From NCBI RefSeq assembly GCF_026013475.1, contig NZ_JAPDPH010000039.1, forward strand, positions 1 through 43,107: a stretch of 43,107 bases of DNA, written 5' to 3'. Within the stretch, counting starts at the first letter, position 1; each line of letters opens with the position of its first letter. The position numbers were made by a program, and so were the translations under genes. Shown one piece after another: positions 7,947-18,200 of this stretch. A model generated the notes under the pieces. The model was not told where the DNA came from and ran no database searches. It worked only from the letters and a program-made list of their open reading frames with translations. The stretch is from Micromonospora yasonensis. GTDB lineage: Bacteria; Actinomycetota; Actinomycetes; Mycobacteriales; Micromonosporaceae.

Positions 7947-9458
7947 CTACACCAGCTGCACGCCGGGTTTTCCCGCCGCGATGTAGAACCTCTGGGCGTC
8001 CCACACGGGCGCGTTCGGCTGAGTGACGAACTGGACGTCGCGTTGCGTGCTGTACAGGCCCGTGGGCGTGATGACCGTGCGGAGGTAGCCGCGGTAGCCA
8101 TCGGCGTACTTCACCCAGGGGTATTTCAGCCAGCCGTCCTTGGTGGCCTGGCTACCCGGTCCGTCACCGGTCGAGGTGATGGACGTGCCGATGAACTGCG
8201 TCCCCACGATCGGGCTGGTCGGATCCGGTAGCGCGAGCAGCGCGTCCGAAACCAGGGTCCAGTGCAGGTCGCCGGCCAGGATGACCGGGCTGACGTTCCT
8301 GTCATAGTAGGCCTGGTAGATACGGTTCCGCGTGGGGCTGCTTGTCGCCACACCGCCCAGCTGTTGGCCCATGGCGAGCAGGTGCCACGTCGTGTCGTAG
8401 GAGTTGATGCCGTCGATGAGCCACGCCTCCTGCTCGTTACCGAGCTTGGAGACGAGCGGGTCGTTGTCGGCGGTCCGGTACTGGCGGCTGTCGAGCAGGT
8501 CGAACTGGGCCAGGCTGCCGACGGCGAACCGCCGGTAGATGCGCTGGTCCGGCCCGACCGGCGGGGCGCAGCGGGTGGGCATGTTCTCCCACCACGCCTT
8601 GTACCCGGCGGCGCGGCGGGCCAGCTGCTGCGGCCCCTGGTCGACGCCACCGCGGTAGTCGTTGCTGACCTCGTGATCGTCGCGGATCACCGCCCACGGA
8701 AAGGCCGCGTGCGCGGCCTGCAGGTCCGGGTCCGTCTTGTACAGCGAGTAGCGCAGGCGGTACTGGTCGACGGACTGGCACGGGTCACGAATCTCGTCCG
8801 GCACCGTCGCGCCGTCGCGGGGCGCGACCGCGGTGATCGAACCCTCGTAGATGTAGTCGCCCAGATGGAGTCCAAGGTCGATGCCGTCCTGGGCCATATA
8901 GCGGTAGGCCGTGAAGTATCCGGTCTGCCAGTTCTGGCAACTCATCTGGCTGACGGTGAACGACGCGACGGACGCGCCGAGCGCCGGCAAGGTGCGCGTT
9001 CGTCCGACCGGGCTCAGCTCGGAGCCACAACGGAACCGGTAGAAGTACCAGCGATCCGGCTGCAGGCCCCGGACATCGACGTGCACGGAGTGGTTGTTCT
9101 CCGGTAGCGCGAACGTCTCGCCTTCCCGGACGATCGTGGTGAAAGCCTCGTCGTCGGCTACCTGCCAGTGGACCGGAACGGGCTGGTTCGGCATCCCAGA
9201 TCCGATCACCAACGGCTGTGGGGCAAGGCGGGTCCAGAGGATCACCGAGTCATTCAGTGGATCACCAGACGCGACGCCCAGCGAGAACGGATAGGAGCTG
9301 AACTGGCCGAGGCCACCAACGGGTGCGCCTACGGCGGGCGTGGCCGGCCCGACCGCGGCCGTGGCCGCCACCGCACCGGACAGGATCAGAAACGATCGGC
9401 GACTGGGCTCGTTGGTGACCGCGTAGGGGGTGGGGTCTGTGGATGGGTCCTTGGACAA
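7947..9458 (-). CDS. phoD: PhoD-type alkaline phosphatase/phosphodiesterase, Tat-exported
   Basis: 503 residues with a Tat signal (PSRRSFLILSGAVAATAAVG). An Fn3-like PhoD N-terminal domain (about 55-150) has FSLGVASGDPLNDSVILWTR. The metallophosphatase domain shows the family motifs GLHLGDYIYEG, IRDDHEVSNDYRGG, LLDSRQYRT and VILAGDLHWTLVSD. PhoD enzymes are secreted Ca/Fe phosphomonoesterases or phosphodiesterases used in phosphate scavenging. It is transcribed alone and convergent to the YeeE operon. No PHO box was recognised in the upstream region. Confidence 0.95.
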   Translation of the reverse strand: MSKDPSTDPTPYAVTNEPSRRSFLILSGAVAATAAVGPATPAVGAPVGGLGQFSSYPFSLGVASGDPLNDSVILWTRLAPQPLVIGSGMPNQPVPVHWQVADDEAFTTIVREGETFALPENNHSVHVDVRGLQPDRWYFYRFRCGSELSPVGRTRTLPALGASVASFTVSQMSCQNWQTGYFTAYRYMAQDGIDLGLHLGDYIYEGSITAVAPRDGATVPDEIRDPCQSVDQYRLRYSLYKTDPDLQAAHAAFPWAVIRDDHEVSNDYRGGVDQGPQQLARRAAGYKAWWENMPTRCAPPVGPDQRIYRRFAVGSLAQFDLLDSRQYRTADNDPLVSKLGNEQEAWLIDGINSYDTTWHLLAMGQQLGGVATSSPTRNRIYQAYYDRNVSPVILAGDLHWTLVSDALLALPDPTSPIVGTQFIGTSITSTGDGPGSQATKDGWLKYPWVKYADGYRGYLRTVITPTGLYSTQRDVQFVTQPNAPVWDAQRFYIAAGKPGVQLV

Positions 9459-9637
9459 GGCAGGCGTCCTCGATTCACGGGAGACCCACTCGGGAATGGT
9501 GGGTCCATACCGTGCGCCAGGCTCACGATCTTGGTGGACCTGGTGCTGACTCCTACGCCTCGCACGGGGTAAGCCGGGATGAACATCGGTCGGCAGCCGT
9601 AGCGATCACGGCGCCGGTGGGGCGAATGCGCACCCGA

Positions 9638-9670
9638 ACGGCCTGCTCCAGATGCTCTGGAGCAGGCCGT
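9638..9670. terminator. Strong 15-bp hairpin upstream of an Rhs remnant
   Basis: Perfect 15-bp inverted repeat, ACGGCCTGCTCCAGA (9638-9652) with TCTGGAGCAGGCCGT (9656-9670), and a 3-nt loop. Its shape is that of an intrinsic terminator, but no gene ends close by on either strand: phoD starts at 9458 on the minus strand and only a pseudogene follows. It may be left over from a lost gene. Confidence 0.5.
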
Positions 9671-9768
9671 CTCGCGCTTGCGGGCGGGTCAGCGGAACCG
9701 CGGATCGTTCCCGGCCCGGGTGTCCACGGTCAGCGACATCGCGCGGGCGATGTCACCCCAGGACGTAG

Positions 9769-9960
9769 GAGGAGCAGCGCGGCACGGCGGCGAACTGGCC
9801 GACCGAGAAGGGGTACGTCAGCGGCACCGTCGACAAGTCCACCGGGCTCACCCACCTCGGCGCCCGCGAGTACGACCCCGACAACGGGCGGTTCATCTCC
9901 GTTGACCCCCTCATCGGCTACAACGATCCGCAGCAGATGAACGGGTACGCGTACGCCGGG
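9769..9960 (+). pseudogene. Remnant of an Rhs/YD-repeat core (C-terminal core motif only)
   Basis: After a stop at 9766-9768 the frame reads a recognisable Rhs-associated core: KGYVSGTVDKSTGLTHLGAR, then EYDPDNGRFISVDPLI and DPQQMNGYAYA. In intact Rhs/YD proteins this core closes the cage and is followed by YANNNPV and a variable toxin. Here homology ends at the second YA (about 9957), and there is no start codon or YD repeats upstream. It is therefore a decayed fragment of a polymorphic-toxin gene. Confidence 0.75.
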
Positions 9961-10274
9961 CTGGTGGCCCTTACCGTCACCCGGGACGGCCGGACGGCCC
10001 TGCGGGTGGCGCTCGACCTGCGGCTCGCCGCCGGCCTGCTCCGGCTGGCCCAGCCCCCGGGTGGGACCAGCTGCCTCAGCGCCGCGGCGATCATCGCGGT
10101 CCGGCAGCTCGCCGGCCTCGGTCAGTTCAGCTCGCCACGCGGACACGGTCGTGTGACGCCGAACCAAAGCAACGAATCGCGGGTTTCTGGTCACAACGAT
10201 GGTGAGCGGCGTCGCCGCACACCAAGCTGGCCGTCTTCGCGCTGCCACCCGGCCCGCCGCCAAGGAGCACAACC
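9961..10274. other. 314-bp stretch without a recognised gene
   Basis: Downstream of the Rhs remnant the same forward frame stays open and keeps a strongly coding-like codon pattern to about 10,140 (LRVALDLRLAAGLLRLAQPP). I cannot assign it to a family. It may be a fragment of another lost gene that now joins the Rhs remnant. The last 130 bp before mntH is more AT-rich and presumably holds the mntH promoter; no metal-regulator box could be named with confidence. Confidence 0.4.
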
Positions 10275-11534
10275 GTGGTCACGAACGACATCACCATCGC
10301 GTCGCCGCCGGGGACCACCCGTACCCGCGGCCGGGCACGAGGGCGCCTCATCCTGCTCGGACCGGCCTTCGTGGCCGCCGTCGCCTACGTCGACCCGGGC
10401 AACTTCGCGACCAACTCCACCGCCGGCGCCCGGTACGGCTATCTGCTGGTGTGGGTCGTCGTCGCGGCGAACCTGGCCGCGATGCTGGTGCAGACGCTCA
10501 CCGCCAAGCTCGGCCTCGCGACCGGACACAGCCTGCCCGAGCTGTGCCGGCAGCACCTGCCTCGAACAGTCAACCGAGTCATGTGGGTCCAGGCCGAACT
10601 GGTGGCCATGGCCACCGACCTGGCCGAGGTCATCGGCGGCGCGGTCGCCCTACGCCTGCTCCTCGGTATCCCGCTGCTGCCCGGCGGCCTCATCGTGGGC
10701 GCGGCGGCGTTCGCTGTGCTCGCGCTGCGCGCCCGCGGCTTCCGGGCCTTCGAGATCGCCATCGCCGTCCTGCTCGGGGTGATCGTCCTGGCGTTCGCGG
10801 TGAACCTGCTCACCGCGCAGCCGGACGTGTCCGCCGCTGCCGGCGGGCTGCTGCCCCGGATGCAGAGCACCGACAGCATGGTGCTGGCCGCGGGCATCCT
10901 CGGCGCGACCGTGATGCCGCACGTCATCTACGTACACTCGGCGCTGACCCCGAACCGCATCCCGGCGACGAGCGAGTCCGCGCGACGGACCATCGCGAAG
11001 GGCATTCGGGTCGACGTGCTGATCGCCCTGGGCGCCGCCGGCGTGGTCAACCTCGCCATGCTGCTCATCGCGGCGACCACCTTCCACGGCACCGCGATTC
11101 CGGGCACCGACACCCTCGAGGGCGTGCACGCCGGCCTGGCCGGCACCCTCGGCGCGGGGGCGGCGCTCGGCTTCGCCGTCGCCCTTCTCCTCTCCGGCCT
11201 GGCCTCGACCAGTGTCGGCACCTACGCCGGCGAGGTCATCATGCAGGGCTTCCTGCGCCGCCGGATCCCGCTGGCCGTGCGCCGGCTGGTCACCCTGCTG
11301 CCCGCGCTGGCCGTGCTCGCCGTCGGCGTCAACCCGACGCGAGCCCTCGTGCTGTCGCAGGTGGTGCTCAGCTTCGGCATCCCGTTCGCGCTCATCCCGG
11401 TGGTGGCCTTCACCCGCCGCCGGGACCTCATGGGCAGCCTGGTGAACCGCCCGGCCACCACCGCCGCCGCACTGGTGATCACGGCCCTCGTGGTGGCACT
11501 CAACGCGTTCCTGCTCTGGCAACTGGTCACCTGA
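10275..11534 (+). CDS. mntH: Nramp-family Mn(II)/divalent-metal transporter
   Basis: 419 residues with about eleven membrane helices. Diagnostic Nramp motifs are present: DPGN at residues 40-43 in transmembrane helix 1 (AYVDPGNFATN) and GATVMPHVIYVHSAL in helix 6, which together form the metal site. The conserved later helices include LLLSGLASTSVGTYAGEVIM. The family drives proton-coupled uptake of Mn(II), and often Fe(II). It is a stand-alone gene; the following gene starts 119 bp later and is unrelated. Confidence 0.93.
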   Translation: MVTNDITIASPPGTTRTRGRARGRLILLGPAFVAAVAYVDPGNFATNSTAGARYGYLLVWVVVAANLAAMLVQTLTAKLGLATGHSLPELCRQHLPRTVNRVMWVQAELVAMATDLAEVIGGAVALRLLLGIPLLPGGLIVGAAAFAVLALRARGFRAFEIAIAVLLGVIVLAFAVNLLTAQPDVSAAAGGLLPRMQSTDSMVLAAGILGATVMPHVIYVHSALTPNRIPATSESARRTIAKGIRVDVLIALGAAGVVNLAMLLIAATTFHGTAIPGTDTLEGVHAGLAGTLGAGAALGFAVALLLSGLASTSVGTYAGEVIMQGFLRRRIPLAVRRLVTLLPALAVLAVGVNPTRALVLSQVVLSFGIPFALIPVVAFTRRRDLMGSLVNRPATTAAALVITALVVALNAFLLWQLVT

Positions 11535-11653
11535 CCGGCCTTGCTCCGGCTCCCGGCCGACGTGGGACGAGGTCACCCTGGGCCCGCTCTCGTCGCTTGG
11601 TAAACGCCGACAGGGCATTGACCAACGCCACTCTTGCTCCTAGGTTCCGCGTC

Positions 11654-12685
11654 ATGACTATCAATGTTCGTCGGCTTCTGGCAGCGCTGACCGCCTTCGT
11701 GGCGGCCACTGTCGTCGGTATCCCCGACGCGGTCGCTGCGGGTCAACTGCCCATCAACGACCTCGGTGGTGGCACGTACCTCGGCTTCCAGGGCGGGCTC
11801 TACCCCGCCGGTCGGAACACGATGCCCGCCACCCATGGCGCGGCCGGCATCGATCGGGCCCTCCGCGTACGCCCGGTCGACACCACCGGCACGCCGAGCG
11901 CCAACGGCAAGTACGTCCTGCTCTCCATCGGCATGTCCAACACCACCCAGGAGTTCTGCTCCGCCGATGGCAGCGGGCAGTGCGCACCGCACTCCTTCAT
12001 CGGCCAAGCCGCCGCGGACCCGCAGGTCAACCACGACAAACTCGTCATCGTCGACGGCGCCGCGGGCGGCCAGACCGCGGGCACCTGGGATTCCCCGACC
12101 GACGCCAACTACGACCGGGTCCGGGACACCAGACTCGCGCCCCTCGGCCTGACCGAGCGGCAGGTGCAGATCGCCTGGGTGAAGGTCGCCAACGCGAACC
12201 CGTCGGTGTCCCTGCCCGCGTCCAACGCCGACGCGTACCAACTCGTGGCCCAACAGGGCAGCATCCTCCGGGCGTTGAAGAGGCGCTACCCCAACCTGCA
12301 GCAGGTCTTCTTCTCCAGCCGGATCTACGCCGGCTACGCCACGACCACCCTCAATCCCGAGCCGTACGCCTACGAGACAGGCTTCGGCGTCAAGTGGGTG
12401 ATCCAGGCCCAGATCACGCAGATGTCGGGCGGCGGCATCGACCCTCGGGCCGGCAACCTGGACTACAACGGCACGGTGGCGTGGGCAGCCTGGGGCCCGT
12501 ACCTCTGGGCCGACGGTCTCCAGCCGCGCTCCGACGGGCTCATCTGGGAGCGGTCGGACTTCGGCTCCGACGGGACGCACCCGTCCACTTCCGGGCGGCA
12601 GAAGGTGGGGACCCTGCTGCTCCGCTTCTTCAAGAGTTCTCCGCACACGGCCTGCTGGTTCACCGTCAGCGGCACCTGCGCGTAG
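11654..12685 (+). CDS. Secreted SGNH-type hydrolase-like protein
   Basis: The ATG at 11654 is chosen because a Sec signal peptide follows (MTINVRRLLAALTAFVAATV..AVAAG). The frame is open far upstream, but only as a shadow of mntH. The mature protein of about 315 residues carries what look like SGNH/GDSL blocks: block I IGMSN with S95, and near the end FGSDGTHPS with D306 and H309 as the expected Asp-His pair. Between them are YVLLSIGMSN, VIVDGAAGGQT and VFFSSRIYAGY. Such enzymes remove acyl groups from sugars, lipids or polymers; the substrate here is unknown. It lies beside the glycosidase island, so a carbohydrate-esterase role is plausible, but none of the shared operators lies in its promoter. 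Confidence 0.75.
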   Translation: MTINVRRLLAALTAFVAATVVGIPDAVAAGQLPINDLGGGTYLGFQGGLYPAGRNTMPATHGAAGIDRALRVRPVDTTGTPSANGKYVLLSIGMSNTTQEFCSADGSGQCAPHSFIGQAAADPQVNHDKLVIVDGAAGGQTAGTWDSPTDANYDRVRDTRLAPLGLTERQVQIAWVKVANANPSVSLPASNADAYQLVAQQGSILRALKRRYPNLQQVFFSSRIYAGYATTTLNPEPYAYETGFGVKWVIQAQITQMSGGGIDPRAGNLDYNGTVAWAAWGPYLWADGLQPRSDGLIWERSDFGSDGTHPSTSGRQKVGTLLLRFFKSSPHTACWFTVSGTCA

Positions 12686-12702
12686 GCCGTCCTACCTTTG
12701 TG

Positions 12703-12736
12703 ATGGCTGGTCGATCTTGATCGGTGGGCCAGCCAT
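12703..12736. terminator. Short hairpin between convergent genes
   Basis: ATGGCTGG (12703-12710) pairs with CCAGCCAT (12729-12736). It lies between the SGNH hydrolase stop (12685) and the GH27 stop (12834), in the right place for a two-way terminator. The stem is only 8 bp. Confidence 0.45.
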
Positions 12737-12833
12737 GGGGTGCCGGGTGCGTTGCCCGCATCCACCACCAGCCGGCCCGGCGGCCGGTGCGGCGGGCTGC
12801 CGCACGTCGGACGCCGGGCCAGGCTGGTTGGGG

Positions 12834-14984
12834 TCAGCTCACCATGAAGTCGGTGAAATCGGCGCGGCCCATGGTGCCCAGGCGGTGCGAGGTCGCGAAC
12901 ATGCCCACGTCCTGGCTGAGTGTCGTCCCGGGAACCGACACCGTACCGACGGATGTCCACGAGCCGCCGTCGGTGGAGTAGTAGCCGGTGAAGGAATCGC
13001 CGTCCCGTACCACCTTGAGCCAGACCGGCAACGCCACCGGCTCGCCACCCCCGCTCGGGGTACCGATGTCGATGTAGCCATTGGCGTTGGAGTCCCACTG
13101 GAGCACCACGCCGTGCTCCGCCGTGACGGCGAGGATGAGGTACCCGGGGGAGGAGCGGGGCAGGGTGAGGTCGTTACGAATGATGAGGCCTGCCTTCGCC
13201 CAACCGTCGACCGGTTGCTGAGCGGTGACCTGCATGGTGGCGGTGCCGGTCGTGCCCAGGGCACCGGGAACGTAGACCGTCCCGTAGTCGTCGCGGGTGG
13301 TCCACATGTCGGCACCGTCCGCCTTGATGGTGAAGCGGGAGCCGGACTGTCCGAGATGCGCCGGGGTGGAGGCGAACGCACGGTAGGGCTCGGTCACGGA
13401 CCCGACGACGGTGACCGTGACATCGCCGGAGGCGCTTGCCTGTTCTGTTCTCGGCTCGTACCAGTAGCCGACCGTGCCGGTGAGCGTTGCCGTGGTGACG
13501 GGGTCCGGTGATGCGGGTGGCACCACGGTCCAGTTCACCTGCACGGTCTCGTCGGTGTGCACGATGGGGAACCGGGTCGCCGAGCCGGCCTGTACGGCCC
13601 AGCCGGCCGGGGTGTTCAGCCGCAACTCGACGTCGGTGGCGGGCAGCGCTCCCGTGTTGGTGAAGGTCTGGCTGATCTTCATGGGCTGGCCCGCGGTGAC
13701 CGAGGCGGCCTCGGGGGACAGCCCGGTCAGGATGTGCGGCGGCGCCGACGTGGGGTTGGCGATCGGTTTCACCCGGTACATCACCACAGCGTGCGGCGGC
13801 ACGACGGCGCTGATCGTCGAGGCGGTCTCCGTGGTGCTGTGCTGCCACAGGTCGCGCAGTTGGTAGGCCGGGGCGGCAGGAAGGCCCACCTCGGTGGCGC
13901 CGGTGGTGATGAGCGCGGGGGTCGCCGTGTCGTTGAAGAGCACCACGGACCGGCCGCCGTCCGCCAGTGGCTTGCTCAGCACCCAGTGGCCGTCGGTGTT
14001 GGCCACCGGATAGCCGGGTCGGCCGAGTGGGTCCTGGTCAACGGCGATCACCTCGCGGTTGGTGAGGATTTCCCGGATATCGGCGGACATGGTGGTGAGG
14101 TCGTTGCCCGCCAGCAGCGGGGCGGCCATCTGGGCCCAGAGGCTGAAGTGGCTCCGGTACTCGGTGGTGGTCATGCCGCCATTGCCCACCTGCAGCATGT
14201 CCGGATCGTTCCAACCGCCCGGCCCGGCGTACTCGTGGTGAGCCACGGTGAGCTGAAAGCATTTGACCATGCTGCGGTAGTTGTCGCCGATATCGCCGCA
14301 GGTGCGCCACAGGTTCGCGTACTCCGAACCCCACCGCCAGACCTCGCTCATGCTCCACAGGCCCGACCCCCCGCCGCCGCTCAGGCTGTAGGCGATCGGC
14401 CGTCCGGTCGCGGCCAGCGCGTCGCGCATCTGCACGGCCAGCATCCGGTCGACCTGTTCGCGCGTCATGTCGGGGTGGTTCTCGTACGGCACGACGCACC
14501 AGTCCAACTTGAGGTAGTCCACCTCCCACGAGGCGAACAGCCGGGCGTCCTGCTCGTAATGCCCGTAGCTGCCGGCGCTCGTGCGCGCGCAGTTCATGAG
14601 GCCGGCGCCGTTGTAGATGCCGAACTTCAGCCCAAGGGAGTGGACGTAGTCGACAACGGGCTTGATGCCGTCGGGGAACTTTTTCGGGTCCGGCTGCAGC
14701 TCGCCGGCGGCGTTGCGCTCCGGCAGGTTCCAGCCGCCGTCGAGGTTCACGTACGTGTAGCCCGCGTCCTTCATGCCTGAGTCGACCATGGCGCGGGCCT
14801 GGGCCTTCACGAGTTCGGCGGTGGCATCCCGCTTGTAGTGGTTGAAGGGGTTCCAGCCCATCGGCGGGGTCAGCGCCAACCCGTTGTCGAGGGCGGCGGC
14901 GGGCTGTGGGGTGCCGACGAGGCTGAGGCCTACGGCCAGCACGCACGCCGAGGCGGCTGCGGCCGCCTTCCGTATCAACATCAT
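12834..14984 (-). CDS. Secreted GH27 glycosidase (alpha-galactosidase / beta-L-arabinopyranosidase type) with NEW3 and C-terminal sandwich domains
   Basis: 716 residues; the ATG at 14984 has GGAGG 8 nt upstream and a Sec signal peptide (MMLIRKAAAAASACVLAVGL..AAA). The GH27 barrel opens with LALTPPMGWNPFNHYKRD. The nucleophile is D161 in YLKLDWC, and the acid/base lies in WNDPDML (residues 258-264, D260/D262). A beta-domain, an NEW3 module (about 440-530, VTAGQPMKISQTFTNTG) and a concanavalin-like C-terminal domain follow. Retaining GH27 enzymes cut alpha-galactosides; a minority with the same fold cut beta-L-arabinopyranosides, and the choice cannot be made from sequence alone. It is divergent from the first GH2, and the shared 226-bp region holds two copies of the island operator. 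Confidence 0.92.
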   Translation of the reverse strand: MMLIRKAAAAASACVLAVGLSLVGTPQPAAALDNGLALTPPMGWNPFNHYKRDATAELVKAQARAMVDSGMKDAGYTYVNLDGGWNLPERNAAGELQPDPKKFPDGIKPVVDYVHSLGLKFGIYNGAGLMNCARTSAGSYGHYEQDARLFASWEVDYLKLDWCVVPYENHPDMTREQVDRMLAVQMRDALAATGRPIAYSLSGGGGSGLWSMSEVWRWGSEYANLWRTCGDIGDNYRSMVKCFQLTVAHHEYAGPGGWNDPDMLQVGNGGMTTTEYRSHFSLWAQMAAPLLAGNDLTTMSADIREILTNREVIAVDQDPLGRPGYPVANTDGHWVLSKPLADGGRSVVLFNDTATPALITTGATEVGLPAAPAYQLRDLWQHSTTETASTISAVVPPHAVVMYRVKPIANPTSAPPHILTGLSPEAASVTAGQPMKISQTFTNTGALPATDVELRLNTPAGWAVQAGSATRFPIVHTDETVQVNWTVVPPASPDPVTTATLTGTVGYWYEPRTEQASASGDVTVTVVGSVTEPYRAFASTPAHLGQSGSRFTIKADGADMWTTRDDYGTVYVPGALGTTGTATMQVTAQQPVDGWAKAGLIIRNDLTLPRSSPGYLILAVTAEHGVVLQWDSNANGYIDIGTPSGGGEPVALPVWLKVVRDGDSFTGYYSTDGGSWTSVGTVSVPGTTLSQDVGMFATSHRLGTMGRADFTDFMVS

Positions 14985-15030
14985 GCTTGTCCCTCCGCGA
15001 AGTCTAGCTCCGGGGTTGGCAGATGACAGA

Positions 15031-15071
15031 GGTCTGGCCGCGACGCTAGCCCTCGCCCTGAACGCCGTCAA
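15031..15071 (-). promoter_or_regulatory. GH27 promoter with operator copy (degenerate)
   Basis: On the minus strand TTGACG (15071-15066) and TAGCGT (15048-15043) are spaced 17 bp, a good sigma-70-type promoter. Just downstream is GGCCAGACCTCTG (GGC-CAG-ACC at 15039-15031), one mismatch in the left half of the GGT-N3-ACC operator seen at five other promoters. This places the repressor site at the start of the GH27 transcript. Confidence 0.6.
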
Positions 15072-15143
15072 TGAACCGTGCCCGGGTCTCGCACCCGGGG
15101 AGGATCGATCGACGTCCCACATCGGGGCGACGCCCACCGGGGG

Positions 15144-15190
15144 TTGACAGCCGCGACATTGTGACGGAAGTATGCCTGAGGTCTGACCTC
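15144..15190 (+). promoter_or_regulatory. Promoter and operator of the first GH2/lactonase operon
   Basis: TTGACA at 15144-15149 is followed after 18 bp by AAGTAT (15168-15173). GAGGTCTGACCTC at 15178-15190 is a perfect 5-bp inverted repeat (GAGGT/ACCTC) around CTG, placed at the expected transcription start. The same motif recurs at 15,031, 20,327, 31,577, 31,727 and 42,730. The odd 3-nt centre fits FadR-type GntR operators better than DasR-type (even-centred) sites, but the regulator is not in the window. Confidence 0.75.
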
Positions 15191-15210
15191 TACCAGATCG
15201 GAGCGTCGCG

Positions 15211-18200
15211 ATGGCCCGCCCCTCACTCGACCCGGCCGCGCCGACGCCACGTGGCGGCTCTTTCTCCCGGCGCCAGCTGCTGCGGACCACCGCAGTCGGC
15301 CTCGGCGCCGTGGTCGCGTGGCGCTTCCTCGACGGCGGCCCCGCCCACGCGGCGGGCGCCGTCACCGGACCGGCCGCGGTGCGGATCCCCTTCAACGCCC
15401 ACTGGCTGTTCGGGCCGTCCGTGCCCGGGGGAGCCGCCCCCGCATTCCCCGACGCGGACCTCGCCACGGTCACCCTGCCGCACAACGTCACCCCGCTGTC
15501 CTGGCGCAACTGGGACCCGAGCATGTGGGAGCGGGTTTGGCTGTACCGCAAGCACTTCGACGCCCCGCCGGGCTTCGACGGCATGCGGGTCTTCTGCGAC
15601 TTCGAAGGGGCACTCACCGGTTCCAGCGTGACCGTCAACGGCCACGACGTGCCCGGCTACCTGGGCGGCTACCTGCCGTTCTCGGTCGAACTCACCGATT
15701 TGCTCAAGCCGAAGGACAACGTCCTGGCCGTCGTGTTGGACTCCCGGTTCAACCTCAACGTCCCGCCCAACCGGATCGGGTCCGCGGCCTCGTCCAGCGT
15801 CGACTTCTGGCAGCCGGGCGGGATCTACCGCGACGTCAACCTTCGAATCGTCCCGCAGGTCTTCATCGCCGACGTGTTCGCCAAGCCGGCGCACGTGCTG
15901 GACGCGGCGCGGCGCAGCGTCGAGGTCGAGTGCACGCTGGACGCCGCCGTCGTCCCCCAGGGCAGCGTCGCGCTCACCGTCGACCTTCGGGACGGCGCCC
16001 GGAAGGTCACCTCGACCACCGTCCCGGTGCAGGCCGACGGCACGGGCAAGATCACGGTCAACGCCACCCTGGGCGGGCTGGGCGACATCAGGCTGTGGGA
16101 CATCGACGACCCCAACCTGTACAACGTGATCGTCACCCTGTCCGTCGACGGTACGGCCATCCACGATTACCGGGTACGCATCGGCTTCCGCGAGGCCAGG
16201 TTCGAGCTCGATGGCTTCTTCCTGAACGGGCGGCGGGTCAAGCTCTTCGGGCTCAACAGGCACCAGTTCCTGCCCTTCGCCGGGGGCGCGGTCGCCGCAC
16301 GGGGACAGCGCAAGGATGCTGAGATCCTGCGTAATGACCTGAACTGCAATATGGTGCGCTGTTCGCACTACCCGCAGGCGGAGTCCTTCCTCGACGCCTG
16401 CGACGAACTCGGGCTCCTGGTCTGGGATGAGGTGCCCGGCTGGGGCTACCTGGGCAACGACGACTGGAAACAGTTGGCCGTGCGCGACGTGGCCGAGATG
16501 ATCCGCCGCGACCGCAACCATCCCTCCATCGTCATCTGGGGCGCCCGCCTCAACGAGACAGCCGACGACCGGACGCTGTACACGCGCACCCAAGAGGTGG
16601 CCCGCTCGCTGGATGACAGCCGGCCCACGGCCGGGGCGATGGCGGGTCGGCACAACACCACCAACTACCAGCAGGACGTCTTCGCCCAGAACGACTACTC
16701 CAACAGCATCGGACCGGATGGGCGGAAGCTTCCGGGGCTCATGTCGCCGCGCACCGACCTGCCCTACCTGGTCACCGAGGCGGTGGGCACCCTGTCCGGC
16801 CCGGCGATCTTCTACCGCCGCATCGACCGGCAGGACGCGCAGCAGGGCCAGGCCATCGCGCACGCCCGGGTGCACAACATCGCCGGCGGCGACAACCGGC
16901 ACTGCGGGGTGCTGGCCTGGTGCGGCTACGACTACGAATCCGGCAGCGGAAACCGCTACCAGCAGATCAAGTACCCCGGGGTCATCGACCTGTTTCGGGT
17001 GCCGAAGCCGGGCGCGGCCATCTACCAGTCCCAGGTCGACCCGCGCGTCCGTCCGGTGATCCAGCCCGCCTTCTACTGGGACTTCGGCCCGTTCTCGCCG
17101 GTCAACGAGCTGACCCAGGCCATGATCTGCTCGAACCTCGAGCGGCTGGAGGTCTTCGTCGGCGGGGCTCACCTCGCCACGGTCACCCCCGACACCACCA
17201 ACTACGGCAACCTGCCCTATCCGCCGTCCTTCGTCGACTTCAGCGCCGTGGACGGCAGCGGCCGGCCGGAGCTGCGCATCGACGGCTACCTCGGCTCGAC
17301 CAAGGTCGCCTCCCGCTCGTTCTCCGCCGACCCCTCGGGCGACCGGCTGGCGGTCACCATCGACGACGCCGACCTGACCGGGGACGGCGCGGACGCGACG
17401 CGGGTGGTGTTCCGGGCGGTGGACCGGTACGGGCAGCCACGCCCCTACGTCGACGGAGCGGTGACGATCTCGGTCAACGGACCCGGGGTGCTGGTCGGCG
17501 ACAATCCGTTCGCGTTCGCCGACGCCGGGGGTGTGGGCGCGGTGTGGCTGCGGACGATCCGCAACACCCCCGGTGAGATCACCGTCACCGTGGCGCACCC
17601 CACCCTCGGGACGGCCACCGCGACGACCCGGGCGACGGTTCCCGCACCGGGTGGCGCTCCCGCCCCGTACGGCACTCTGCAGGCCACCCCCGGCTCCGTC
17701 CTCGCCGAGGCAGGCGGGACGAGCACGATCAACGCGAGCTTCACCAACAACGGCCTGCCCAACCTGACGAGCGTCGAGCTGAGGCTGCGGCTCCCCGATG
17801 GGTGGACCGCCCAGGCAACGGGCGGCACCTCGTTCACCGGGGTCACCAGCGGGCAGCAGGTGGCGGCGTCCTGGCAGCTTGCGGTCCCGAGCACGGCGAA
17901 GCAAGGTCCGGCCACCGTCGTCGTCGAGGCGGTTTACACCGCGCACGGTGAGCGGGGCGTCAGCACCAGCGCCATTCCATTGATCGTGCCGTACGCGTCG
18001 CTGGCCGCCGCACGCAACAACGTCGGCATCAGCCAGAACGCCGACGTGGACTCCGCCAACCTCGACGGGGCCGGCAACAGCTACTCGGTCGAAGCCCTCG
18101 CCGCGGCGGGGATCCACCCCGGCGCCGAGCTGCGGTACGCAGACGTGCCCGTCACCTGGCCCGACGTTCCGGCCGGCAGCCCCGACAACGTCGTCGCTAC

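Noticed and set aside
10199..11653. Upstream extension of the SGNH hydrolase through the mntH region, giving an 828-residue reading frame
   Set aside because: The extension is out of frame with mntH and has no recognisable sequence; the signal peptide at 11654 marks the true start.
15178..15190. DasR-type (even-centred GntR) operator
   Set aside because: DasR sites have a TGGTCTAGACCA-like even centre; all six sites here have three central bases.
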